From Acetatifactor sp. (GTDB lineage: Bacteria; Bacillota; Clostridia; Lachnospirales; Lachnospiraceae), in contig JAEDDX010000070.1 in the NCBI GenBank assembly GCA_016293615.1, positions 1-12,078 of the forward strand: a stretch of 12,078 nt of DNA. Direction: 5' to 3'. Positions 1 through 7,330 of the stretch are shown here, piece by piece. Within the stretch, counting starts at the first letter, position 1, and each line of letters opens with the position of its first letter. Under the pieces are notes generated by a model, which saw only the letters and a list, made by a program, of their open reading frames with translations, was not told the DNA's origin and searched no databases. Both the position numbers and the translations under genes were made by a program.

Positions 1-1735
1 GCTCAATAATGATCTCCACTTTCTGAGCAATGTTGGTATCATGCAGTTCAATATACTTGGCAATCTTACGCTTTGCGGCAATCGTTTCCAGCTCAGGATC
101 GTCCTCAATAGCCTTATTAATTTCAAAATAAGTCTTATAGGTCACATAGTTTTGCAGCACATCCAGAATGAAGCCTTCCTCAATTGCTTGCTTCATGGAA
201 TACAGGTCAAAGGCAACCTTTTTTCCTTCTTCGTTCAGACAGCCAAACAACTGCAAGGTAGTCGGTTTCGGAGTTGCGGTAAAGGCAATCATGGAAACAT
301 TGGGCTGCTTTCCGCTACGGGCAATTTCGTCCTCGATAATATCGCCCATGGATTTTTCTTCTTCGGACACATCAACAGGAGCAGCCTCGCTCAGCTTGCG
401 GCTCTCCGAAAGAGCATACGTCACTGCTTCCATGGCAGTTCCGGCGGTAGAGGAATGGGCCTCGTCGATGATGACGGCAAAAGTCTTACTTTTCAGCTCC
501 TGGACCAGTTTCTGAATGTACATGAACTTGTGGATGGTAGTTACAATGATTTTGGTGTTACCGTTGAGGGCATCTGCCAGGTCTTTGGACGTGCATTTTT
601 CATCCATGACCTTGATCAGACCGGCCTTATGCTCCAATGAAAGTACGGCATTCTGAAGCTGACGGTCTACCACGATACGGTCAGTGATAATGCAGACCGT
701 ATCAAAAATGACCTTGTTTTCTCTGTCGTGCAAGGAGGCAAGGCGGTGTGCCAGCCATGCAATGGTATTGGTTTTGCCGCTGCCTGCCGAGTGCTCAATC
801 AGGTAATTTTTCTCGCTGTGGTGTTCTACGACATCTTCCACCAGCTTGCGCACGGCATTAAACTGATGATAACGGGGGAAAATCAGCGTTTCCTTGGTCA
901 CACGCTTACCGGTATCCGGGTCTTTCTTGGTCTCCTTTTGCAGGAATATAATTTTATCAATCAGATACAGCACTGTATCTTTCTTGAGGATATCTTCCCA
1001 CATATAAGAAACATTGATGCCGTTTTCATTGTGGGGGTTCCCCTTGCCGGAGTGAATCCCAACGCCGCAGCCTTTATTAAACGGAAGAAAGAAGGAGGAT
1101 TTTCCTTTAAGATTGGTGCACATATAGACTTCGTTCAAGTCCATGGCGAAGTGAGCCAGGCAACCCGCCTTGAATTTCAGCAATCGGGTCTTATAATCTC
1201 GCTCAAACTTATACTGACGGATCGCATCCTCATAGTTCTGTCCGCTGGTGTTGCATTTCAGCTCAAAGGTGAAAATGGCAATGCCGTTGAGGAAGATTAC
1301 AAGGTCAATGCGCTCACCCTCTTTGTGCCAGACTTCCTCCATCACCGAGAGTACATTCTGCTGATATAGCGCCTCCGCCTTTTGGTTAAAGGTGGTGGCG
1401 GGCTTGCGGTACATGAAAGTCAGGGATACACCGTTATCAAACTCCACGCCGTGCTTCAGTACATCCAGCAAGCTGCGGTTTTTCTTGTTGACCTCATTGT
1501 TGATGTAGTTGAGGATGGTCTGGCGAGTCTTGTCGCCATAGAGCTTTTCCAGCCGTGTTAATTCATCCGGCTGGGTTGCTTCCAAAAAGGAAAACAACAG
1601 CTCCACGTCCATGCCGTATCCGGGATCGTAAGCGGTAGAGGGGCGCACCTGATAGCCATTTTCCTTCCGCAGCATTTCCAGAATGTATGCCTGATAATCT
1701 GCCCGTTCCTTTAATTGCCCTGCTTTGATGGCCAT
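1..1735 (-). CDS. hsdR: Type I restriction endonuclease subunit R (HsdR), 3' end beyond the window
   Basis: HsdR is the motor and nuclease subunit of a type I restriction enzyme; it translocates DNA using ATP and cuts it away from the unmethylated target. The reading frame is open from an ATG at 1735 to the window edge, giving 578 residues of a protein usually near 1000. I translated it by hand. Visible motifs are a PD-(D/E)xK nuclease centre (D144, then FELK at 157-160), Walker A HSAGSGKT at 315-322, Walker B/DEAH box at 424-427 and the helicase motif FTATP at 485-489. These lie in the expected order: nuclease first, then the first RecA-like motor domain. The start is supported by AGGAGG at 1745-1750, nine bases upstream and inside the end of hsdS. 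The gene begins one base after the hsdS stop, so it is the last visible gene of the operon. No stop or frameshift is seen in the visible part. Confidence 0.95.
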   Translation of the reverse strand, partial: MAIKAGQLKERADYQAYILEMLRKENGYQVRPSTAYDPGYGMDVELLFSFLEATQPDELTRLEKLYGDKTRQTILNYINNEVNKKNRSLLDVLKHGVEFDNGVSLTFMYRKPATTFNQKAEALYQQNVLSVMEEVWHKEGERIDLVIFLNGIAIFTFELKCNTSGQNYEDAIRQYKFERDYKTRLLKFKAGCLAHFAMDLNEVYMCTNLKGKSSFFLPFNKGCGVGIHSGKGNPHNENGINVSYMWEDILKKDTVLYLIDKIIFLQKETKKDPDTGKRVTKETLIFPRYHQFNAVRKLVEDVVEHHSEKNYLIEHSAGSGKTNTIAWLAHRLASLHDRENKVIFDTVCIITDRIVVDRQLQNAVLSLEHKAGLIKVMDEKCTSKDLADALNGNTKIIVTTIHKFMYIQKLVQELKSKTFAVIIDEAHSSTAGTAMEAVTYALSESRKLSEAAPVDVSEEEKSMGDIIEDEIARSGKQPNVSMIAFTATPKPTTLQLFGCLNEEGKKVAFDLYSMKQAIEEGFILDVLQNYVTYKTYFEINKAIEDDPELETIAAKRKIAKYIELHDTNIAQKVEIIIE

Positions 1736-1736
1736 C

Positions 1737-3011
1737 TCACTGCACCTCCTTCACTCGTTTTTTGCCGGTGACATATTCGTAAATGAGAGATTTTTTGTGT
1801 TTGATTAAAACATCATATTGATCCTTTTTTGATTTCAACATTTCATTTATCATATCACATTTACTGTCTAAAAAATTAGCTATTTCTATTTGTTCTAGCA
1901 ATGGCACATTGAGGAAGTTAAGATTCTTAATTATTACCTGACTGATGTTAGGCTGAGTTCCACCAAAAGCTTTTAAAAGCATTTCTTCTTGGGCAGCTTT
2001 CAAAAAATAAAACAAATATCTATTGTCATTTTTTTCGTTTAGCTTTATTACACAGCAAGCTTGGTTAGTGAATGAATCAATTTTAGAAATTGCAACATTC
2101 CCCACGGATGCGCCATACATTGCAACCACCACAAAATCTTTGATATACCAATTAAGAGCATGACATTCCAAAATAGCTAAGTTAGTTAATTGCTTTTCCG
2201 TTTCATAAATATAATCATTCCCATACAAATCTCCAGACTGAATCCACGAATGTTCTCCATTATCATAGTACATTGAGTTACCAGAATCCGGAGTAGTTCC
2301 GCTACCAATTATTGAAGCTTCAAATTTAATACGAGTTTTTTGCCAATGTTCCGGAATTTTCCCAATCCACTCAACGCCGCTGTCCTTCATTGGCACAGAC
2401 TTGTCCAGCCCCTTGGTTACTGTTTCAGTAATCAGGGATTTTTTGTATTGCTGCAAAAGGGCAATCTGTTTTTCCAAATCTGCGGCAATGCTGTCAATCT
2501 GGCCACATTCTTTGTCGAGAAAATCTGCGATAGCTTGCTGTTCCGCTTTTCCTATAACTGGAATTTGCAAATTTTTGATATAATCCCAACTTGCACGTGG
2601 CATTTTTGCTCCATAAGTGGACGCATCTACCATTTTCAAAAAACCATCCGACAACATATAATAAAATAAATATCGAATATCTCCGTTATATTCTTTAATT
2701 ACAGCTAACTCTCCCGTGCAAAAACCGCAATCGTCAGCTATCAAGGCTTTTGCTAAATATGGGCGCAATTTGGAAAACAACAAGTCTCCAGTTTTATATA
2801 AGTCATAAATGCCGGCATCATATTCACTTTCTGTTGATATGTATTCACCCGTGTAACTACTGATATTTTCAAGTCCTATGTATTTATCATCGGAATTATA
2901 AAAACCTTGTTCACTGCGTAGTTTCGTTACGAATCTAACTTTTGTAATGTCCCATTCGTCCGGAATATCTCCAATCCAGTCAATTCCGCTGGGTTTCATC
3001 TGCTCTGCCAT
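1737..3011 (-). CDS. hsdS: Type I restriction-modification specificity subunit S (HsdS)
   Basis: HsdS recognises the bipartite DNA target and scaffolds HsdM and HsdR. The 424-residue protein shows the classical internal duplication. Each half begins with an MK-SG-(I/V)-(D/E)-WIG-IP--W motif (residues 5-20 and 208-223). Each half ends with a conserved helical segment of FLD-(K/S)-(E/K)C type running to a KKSLI motif (about 157-201 and 373-417). Between them lie two different target recognition domains (about 28-150 and 231-370). The ATG at 3011 overlaps the hsdM stop by one base (TAATG), which indicates translational coupling. The DNA for both recognition domains is clearly more AT-rich than the conserved central part and the neighbouring genes: 14 G/C in 2641-2700 against 27 in 2461-2520. 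This fits domain exchange by recombination. The target sequence cannot be predicted from this alone. Confidence 0.95.
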   Translation of the reverse strand: MAEQMKPSGIDWIGDIPDEWDITKVRFVTKLRSEQGFYNSDDKYIGLENISSYTGEYISTESEYDAGIYDLYKTGDLLFSKLRPYLAKALIADDCGFCTGELAVIKEYNGDIRYLFYYMLSDGFLKMVDASTYGAKMPRASWDYIKNLQIPVIGKAEQQAIADFLDKECGQIDSIAADLEKQIALLQQYKKSLITETVTKGLDKSVPMKDSGVEWIGKIPEHWQKTRIKFEASIIGSGTTPDSGNSMYYDNGEHSWIQSGDLYGNDYIYETEKQLTNLAILECHALNWYIKDFVVVAMYGASVGNVAISKIDSFTNQACCVIKLNEKNDNRYLFYFLKAAQEEMLLKAFGGTQPNISQVIIKNLNFLNVPLLEQIEIANFLDSKCDMINEMLKSKKDQYDVLIKHKKSLIYEYVTGKKRVKEVQ

Positions 3012-5143
3012 TACACTCCCTCGCTTTCCTGCAAGGCTGCAATTTTTTCGGAGAGGGATTTTTCCAGTTCCATAAACTGGGCCAGCAAATCATCTGCCTT
3101 TTCTGGCTCCTTGTACTCGTAAAAGAATCGTGTAAACGGGAACTCTGCGCCCAGTTTTTCTTTATTGGTAGCGCTTTCCTTTTTCTCCGGGTCAAATTCA
3201 TAGGCCCAGATAGCATCCGGCACATGGGGATATACTTCCGCCTCAAAATATTTCTCCGGGTCCTGGGTGAGCTTGATGATCTCGGTGTCCTTGGTGGTGG
3301 TATCCTTGATAATTTCGCCCTTGCGATCTTTCTGAACTACAGCGGTTTTATCCATTACTGCCAGTACCATAGCAATACCGGTCAACCGGCTGGCAGACAT
3401 TCCCTCCACCTTGCCCAGCAGGGATTTCAGATGCTTTTCAAACTCGCCGTAATCCATAAACACACGGTCAGAGCGGTTGGCTTCCAGAATGGCCAACACA
3501 TCCGCCACAAACTGCTGCCCCGCCAGATATTTCTGGTATTTCTTCTCGTCGGCAGCACTACGGGGATTCATCTCTTTCAACTGCTCAAAATCCGTCTCAT
3601 TGAAAATGCCGGAGTTACTGGTGAAGTAGCTGCTAGTCCGCAGCCTCTCGATGCTCTCCGCATCCAGCACACCCCGGCGCTGCAACGGCTGATAGACCGC
3701 ATACTCCTTGTACATAAACTCCTCGTTGGGGAAAATCTTGCAGTACTGGTTTTCCTCAAAGTTGGAGTACAGCTCGGTGATTTTTACCATGCTATCCCGG
3801 TCGATTTCACGGCGCTTTTTGCCCAAAGATTTGCGAAGGGGCTTCCACATATCCACCGCATTGATCAGCTGCACCTTTCCACGGCGGTCGGGTCGCTTGT
3901 TCCGGGACAAAATGAAGATATAAATGCCGATGTCAGTGTTATAGAAAAGCTGGGTAGGCAGGGCAATAATGGCCTCAATCAAATCTTCCTCCAGCATCCA
4001 GCGCCGAATCTGGCTTTCACCGCTGGTGGTTCCGCCGGAGAAAAGAGGCGAACCATTGGTAATAATCGCTGCACGCCCGTTTTTCTCATCCAGCTTATGG
4101 ATGGCGTGCTGCATGAACAGCAGCTGGGCGTCACCAGTTCCGGGAAGACCGTGCTCAAACCGTCCGCCCTTCTTGTTTTCCTCACGGACTTTCTTCTCCT
4201 GTCCTTCCGGTGCATCTTTGCCGCCCCAGGGTGTACCAAACGGAGGATTCATGATCACCAGCCGCATCTTCTGATCCGGGAAGCAGTCCGTTTTCAGGGT
4301 ATTGGCTTCCTCATCACCCATAATGTTTTTCACATCCTGCCCTTTGATGAGCATATCCGCCAGACAAATGGCATAGGATTCTGGGTTAATTTCCTGTCCA
4401 AAAAGTCGCACATCCACATAGGGATTTTTGCGGCGCAGGAAATCATAGGTAGTGGACAGCATACCGCCCGAACCACAGGCTGCGTCCAGTACGGTGGCAA
4501 TTTTACCCTCATCAGTCAGCAGGTCGTTGCAGCCCTCTGCCAACAACACATTGACCATCAGACGAATTACTTCACGGGGCGTATAGTGATCACCGGCCTC
4601 AGCGTTTTCAGAAAAGCGGCGGATAATATCTTCGAAAATGTAGCCCATCTTCATACTGTCTACATGGGCAGGGTACAAATCCAAATCGGAGAACTTTTTA
4701 ACCACGCTGTAAAGACGGTTGCTCTTATCCATTTTGTCGATCTGAGTGCTGAATTTCAGCAGCTTTTCCAGAATCAGCTGGATGTTGGCGGAAAAGCCTT
4801 CAATGTAAGATTTGAGATTGGATGCAATGTTGTCGCTGTCATCCAAAAGGCGTTTGAGGGTGTATTCACTATAGTTGTAAAAAGGATATTGGGAAACCTG
4901 GCAAAGGAGCGCAGCCGGGAGGTTGGGGTTCTGCTTGTGCTTTGCTACAACTGCATCTTTGGTAGCCTCCAGAGCGCACTCAAATCGACGGATGATGACC
5001 ATGGGGATAATAACATCCTTATATTTATCCGAGGTATAAGCACCACGGAGCGAGTTGGCAATGGACCAGACCAATCCTACTTCCTTGCTTACGTCAATGG
5101 ACATATCATCAAACATTACTTCATAAAAATACTTATCTCTCAT
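3011..5143 (-). CDS. hsdM: Type I restriction-modification DNA adenine methyltransferase subunit M (HsdM)
   Basis: HsdM transfers a methyl group from S-adenosylmethionine to adenine N6 in the target set by HsdS, which protects host DNA. The 710-residue protein has an N-terminal HsdM helical domain (about 15-170), then GDHYTPRE at 184-191, the SAM-binding motif I (DAACGSGGML, 220-229) and the catalytic NPPF motif at 299-302. The catalytic domain extends to about residue 500. A C-terminal extension of about 200 residues ends in a charged helical tail that may contact HsdS; many HsdM proteins are nearer 500 residues, but longer ones are common in this branch. The ATG at 5143 overlaps the upstream regulator stop as ATGA, with a purine-rich GGAGAA sequence upstream. 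It is therefore expressed as part of the regulator-M-S-R operon. Confidence 0.96.
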   Translation of the reverse strand: MRDKYFYEVMFDDMSIDVSKEVGLVWSIANSLRGAYTSDKYKDVIIPMVIIRRFECALEATKDAVVAKHKQNPNLPAALLCQVSQYPFYNYSEYTLKRLLDDSDNIASNLKSYIEGFSANIQLILEKLLKFSTQIDKMDKSNRLYSVVKKFSDLDLYPAHVDSMKMGYIFEDIIRRFSENAEAGDHYTPREVIRLMVNVLLAEGCNDLLTDEGKIATVLDAACGSGGMLSTTYDFLRRKNPYVDVRLFGQEINPESYAICLADMLIKGQDVKNIMGDEEANTLKTDCFPDQKMRLVIMNPPFGTPWGGKDAPEGQEKKVREENKKGGRFEHGLPGTGDAQLLFMQHAIHKLDEKNGRAAIITNGSPLFSGGTTSGESQIRRWMLEEDLIEAIIALPTQLFYNTDIGIYIFILSRNKRPDRRGKVQLINAVDMWKPLRKSLGKKRREIDRDSMVKITELYSNFEENQYCKIFPNEEFMYKEYAVYQPLQRRGVLDAESIERLRTSSYFTSNSGIFNETDFEQLKEMNPRSAADEKKYQKYLAGQQFVADVLAILEANRSDRVFMDYGEFEKHLKSLLGKVEGMSASRLTGIAMVLAVMDKTAVVQKDRKGEIIKDTTTKDTEIIKLTQDPEKYFEAEVYPHVPDAIWAYEFDPEKKESATNKEKLGAEFPFTRFFYEYKEPEKADDLLAQFMELEKSLSEKIAALQESEGV

Positions 5144-5559
5144 TTTACGGGTTCTCCTTCTCTATTCTTTTGAAAAAACGTAAACAATGTGGCAACACTT
5201 TCAATCTGGTCTGGAGTTAGATTGCAACCTTCCAACTTTCGCATTGCATCTACCAAATCCTTGTTTTGTGTGATAGTTCGGCAAATATCCGGCGGAGGCA
5301 CCTTCCGAATTGCCATATACAGGCGATCCATACGCCGACGTGTCTGTAAATCCGGCTCTAGTTCCTTAATCAGCTTTTCATAGACTTCTGCTGTCGGGGC
5401 ATTGACACCGTCTTCTATATATTTCATGTTGGAACGGGGCAAGCCAACCCTTTTTGCCAATTGGGATTGGCTGAGCGTTCCACGGCATCGCATAATTAGA
5501 GTTCCAAGGTTCCGTTTAGCTCTCTCGGATGCTTTATCAACGGTCACTTTTGGGGGCAA
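5140..5559 (-). CDS. XRE-family HTH regulator heading the restriction-modification operon
   Basis: This 139-residue protein carries an N-terminal Cro/C1-type helix-turn-helix (about residues 17-67; SQSQLAKRVGLPRSNMKYIE is the recognition portion). A roughly 70-residue C-terminal part is not recognised. The start is a TTG at 5559, chosen because AGGAGG lies seven bases upstream; the nearest upstream ATG is out of frame. Its stop overlaps the hsdM start as ATGA. The gene sits directly behind a good promoter whose start region is covered by an 11-bp-arm palindrome. The likely role is autoregulation and timing of the restriction-modification genes, like controller proteins of other systems. That role is inferred from position and fold; no direct evidence shows which DNA it binds. 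Confidence 0.85.
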   Translation of the reverse strand: MPPKVTVDKASERAKRNLGTLIMRCRGTLSQSQLAKRVGLPRSNMKYIEDGVNAPTAEVYEKLIKELEPDLQTRRRMDRLYMAIRKVPPPDICRTITQNKDLVDAMRKLEGCNLTPDQIESVATLFTFFQKNREGEPVK

Positions 5560-5579
5560 TTCGGCACCTCCTTTCCATA

Positions 5580-5609
5580 ATTGTTCTATGTTCTATAACA
5601 TAGAACAAT
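5580..5609. promoter_or_regulatory. Palindromic operator candidate at the restriction-modification promoter
   Basis: Perfect 11-bp arms ATTGTTCTATG (5580-5590) and CATAGAACAAT (5599-5609) flank an 8-bp centre. The half-site GTTCTAT also occurs as a direct repeat inside (5583-5589 and 5590-5597 region). The site begins at the edge of the minus-strand -10 box and covers the expected transcription start, where a repressor would block initiation. The XRE protein encoded just downstream is the natural candidate binder (inference). Confidence 0.7.
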
Positions 5610-5636
5610 TATACCAATCCGGCATTGATAAATCAA
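5608..5636 (-). promoter_or_regulatory. Sigma-A promoter of the restriction-modification operon
   Basis: On the minus strand a TTGATT -35 box (5636-5631) is followed by a 17-bp spacer and a perfect TATAAT -10 box (5613-5608). Transcription would start near 5601 and run into the XRE regulator, hsdM, hsdS and hsdR. Confidence 0.8.
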
Positions 5637-5665
5637 CAAGAATCACCGTTTTTCTGCGATGTCTA

Positions 5666-5712
5666 CAACAAAAATTTGCCCTATCAGTACGCAAAATACA
5701 GATAGGGCAAAT
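5666..5712 (-). terminator. Rho-independent terminator downstream of the relaxase gene
   Basis: ATTTGCCCTATC (5674-5685) and GATAGGGCAAAT (5701-5712) form a perfect 12-bp stem with a 15-base loop. Read on the minus strand, the stem is followed at once by TTTTT then GTTG. It lies about 10 bases after the relaxase stop and separates that transcript from the restriction-modification promoter. Confidence 0.85.
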
Positions 5713-5721
5713 GAAAAAATA

Positions 5722-6987
5722 TTACCGACGTTCTTCCTGCCGTTTGTGATCTGGTTTTCTGCTGGGTCGGAACAAATTCCACAGGCCATTTCGCTCTATC
5801 ACCGTTTCGTACCGATGGAGCTTATTCATCAACAGTTCATTTTGCTGCTCTAAACCTGCGGTGTTGAGCTGACCACGAACGGACTTGTACTCTGCCAGCT
5901 CTGCGGTCAGTGTGGCAACCTTCGCTTTCAACTCACTTACCATCTTCAATGCTGTATCCAGCGCTTTTTGCAGTTTGGATTCCTTGCGCTCCTGGACATA
6001 GAACTTCTTTGCCGCAGCTGCCAGATTTTCATATTCGGAACGATCCAGCATGACTTTAGAGGAAAATGGAACCGCATGGGGTTCTATTTGCTCCACTTTC
6101 CGAACAGCAATCTGCTGTTTTTGAATCTTCTCAATCTTCTTTTCCAGAGACGCTGCCTGCTGCTCTTTCTGTTGCGTTTGTGCGGTGAGTTGTTCCAATC
6201 GCTCCTGTTCCCGTTCCACCTTGAACTGCGTCACGGTCAAATGTTCCTCGGAACTGCCTCGTTCTCCACGCTCCACATCCGTATATCCGGCGTTTCTCAT
6301 AGCTTGGAAGAAATCGTCCTGGAGAACGCTGTAAGACTTCCGCAGTACCGGCTTGCCATTCTTTTGGAGAATAGGCACACCCTGTTCATCCAATGCCGGT
6401 TTGGACAGCCATTTTTTACTGCTGCTCACCTGCATAATGGTTTCCTTGACGGTTCCCACAAGTGATTTGTCTTTGCACCTCTTGGACCAGAGGATCTGCT
6501 TCTCCACAACTGGAACATAGACCACATGGAGATGATAGTGGAACACATCCTGCCCCAGTGCTTCGGACATGGCCCGGTTACGCTCATCGGCGTGCATAAC
6601 AGCGGAGAGAATATACTGTTCGCCGCCCACAATCTCGATGGCAGCCTTGTAAGCGTCCTCATAAAACCGCTTGGCAAACTCATACCCGCCATGGTTATAG
6701 AAGTAGGCGGAGTTGACATCAAAAATCAGTTCCCCGTAAAGGTTGGCATCCGTTTTCAGACCACGAGTGGAGATTACACCATCCTTTTCCATCTGTGCAA
6801 ACATCTCTGCATATCCGGCAGTAGGCTTCTTAAAATGGATGTTCTGAGGGGTGCGTTCTGGTATAATATCTGGGTTGGTGTAGGATTCTTTTTCTCGTTC
6901 ATTGTGCCGCTGGGCGTTTCCAATTTTGGCGGCGGTCAGGTTAACATTTCTTGCGCTGGTACGGTCAATCCTGTCGTTTCTTGCCAT
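5722..6987 (-). CDS. MobV/Pre-family mobilization relaxase
   Basis: A relaxase of this family nicks one strand at oriT, stays bound to the 5' end and pilots it to a conjugation apparatus supplied by a helper element. The 421-residue protein contains RHNERE at 27-32 followed by SYTNPD at 35-40. This matches the MobM (pMV158) segment in which a histidine is the nucleophile, so H28 is the predicted catalytic residue. The metal-binding part appears as HADE (132-135) and HYHLH (150-154). About 10 extra residues separate these two parts compared with the compact form in MobM. Residues about 255-395 are rich in Q, E and K and predict as coiled coil. The ATG at 6987 has AAGGAG four bases upstream. 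The hairpin-rich region just upstream holds oriT candidates, the usual arrangement for this family. No type IV secretion genes are visible here, so mobilization in trans is inferred. Confidence 0.9.
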   Translation of the reverse strand: MARNDRIDRTSARNVNLTAAKIGNAQRHNEREKESYTNPDIIPERTPQNIHFKKPTAGYAEMFAQMEKDGVISTRGLKTDANLYGELIFDVNSAYFYNHGGYEFAKRFYEDAYKAAIEIVGGEQYILSAVMHADERNRAMSEALGQDVFHYHLHVVYVPVVEKQILWSKRCKDKSLVGTVKETIMQVSSSKKWLSKPALDEQGVPILQKNGKPVLRKSYSVLQDDFFQAMRNAGYTDVERGERGSSEEHLTVTQFKVEREQERLEQLTAQTQQKEQQAASLEKKIEKIQKQQIAVRKVEQIEPHAVPFSSKVMLDRSEYENLAAAAKKFYVQERKESKLQKALDTALKMVSELKAKVATLTAELAEYKSVRGQLNTAGLEQQNELLMNKLHRYETVIERNGLWNLFRPSRKPDHKRQEERR

Positions 6988-7008
6988 AGAGCTCCTTTCA
7001 CGTTTGTA

Positions 7009-7126
7009 CGGCCTGCGGGCCGGGGCGCACTTCCTGCGGAAGTGTAATAACCCACTATGATACTTTCATCCTGCGGCTGCAAAGTATCGTGGGCTCTCCG
7101 AGGGAGATGCGGCTCCTGCGGGAGCC
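7009..7126. repeat. Cluster of short GC-rich hairpins with TGC(G) loops
   Basis: CGGCC-TGCG-GGCCG (7009-7022), CACTTCC-TGC-GGAAGTG (7028-7044), TCTCC-GAG-GGAGA (7095-7107) and GGCTCC-TGCG-GGAGCC (7111-7126) are perfect small hairpins. They surround the oriT candidate hairpin. The different stems with a shared loop imply that structure and loop, not primary sequence, are being kept. Confidence 0.7.
7045..7093 (-). other. Candidate origin of transfer (oriT) of MobV type
   Basis: A large hairpin pairs CCCAC plus GATACTTT (7051-7055 and 7059-7066) with AAAGTATC plus GTGGG (7081-7093), with a 3-base bulge. On the minus strand, the sense strand of the relaxase, the segment reads AAAGTATCATAGTGGG followed by TTATTA. 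This resembles the pMV158 nick region as I recall it (AAAGTATAGTGTG, nick, TTATAC). The nick is therefore predicted near 7050/7051. Position just upstream of the relaxase gene agrees. This is from similarity by eye and memory. Confidence 0.55.
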
Positions 7127-7128
7127 TC

Positions 7129-7164
7129 CCTGGCTTGCGTGTGCTATCCACACAGCAAGTCAGG
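7129..7164. repeat. Large inverted repeat (15-bp stem)
   Basis: CCTGGCTTGC followed by GTGTG pairs with CACAC, a bulged A (7154) and GCAAGTCAGG, leaving a CTATC loop (7144-7148). One pair is a G-T wobble. It may be a relaxase or accessory protein binding site or a single-strand origin. Confidence 0.65.
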
Positions 7165-7207
7165 TTTGGTCGGCATCCTTGATCCGGTAAGCAATCCTGC
7201 CGCCCAC

Positions 7208-7240
7208 GGTTCAGGAAAATCCTCCGGATTCTCCCGAACC
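7208..7240. repeat. Inverted repeat with 15-bp arms and 3-base loop
   Basis: Arms 7208-7222 and 7226-7240 pair at 13 of 15 positions around a TCC loop. The two mismatches are both A against C. Confidence 0.65.
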
Positions 7241-7274
7241 CTCCATCTCCAAATCTGCGGATTTTTCGATGGGG
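7241..7274. repeat. Two-part hairpin with TGCG loop
   Basis: CTCCATC (7241-7247) pairs with GATGGGG (7268-7274), and AAATC (7251-7255) with GATTT (7260-7264), around a TGCG loop and a symmetrical 3x3 internal loop. The upper stem followed by TT is only weakly terminator-like in the plus direction, and no plus-strand gene precedes it. Confidence 0.55.
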
Positions 7275-7305
7275 ACGGCGGTGCGATACCAGGGTGTAAC
7301 TCTGT

Positions 7306-7330
7306 GCAGGAAATGCAATAAATGCAGAAA
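7306..7330 (+). repeat. 25-bp repeat, copy 1 (inverted relative to copy 2)
   Basis: This plus-strand segment has the core AAATGCAATAAATGCA. It matches the minus strand at 9087-9111 at 23 of 25 positions. It contains an internal AATGCA-ATA-AATGCA direct repeat. It lies just beyond the 3' end of the primase gene. Confidence 0.6.

Noticed and set aside
374..520. Frameshift or internal damage in hsdR
   Set aside because: Manual translation stays open from 1735 to the window edge with all motifs in order and the exact residue count expected.
41..1369. Two plus-strand open frames (41-640 and 728-1369)
   Set aside because: They lie opposite hsdR, whose nuclease and helicase motifs are intact throughout this stretch.
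3224..5173. 649-residue plus-strand open frame opposite hsdM
   Set aside because: hsdM on the other strand has clear methyltransferase motifs; the opposite frame has no recognisable domain, no good ribosome site and low-complexity antisense composition.
5674..5712. Use of this hairpin as a plus-strand terminator
   Set aside because: There is no T-run on the plus-strand side and no plus-strand gene ends here.
6936..7151. 71-residue minus-strand frame overlapping the relaxase start
   Set aside because: It runs through the oriT hairpins, overlaps the relaxase gene in another frame and shows no domain or ribosome site.
7131..7164. tRNA or riboswitch in the hairpin region
   Set aside because: No cloverleaf, no T-loop or anticodon arrangement and no known aptamer core could be seen; simple inverted repeats explain the structure.
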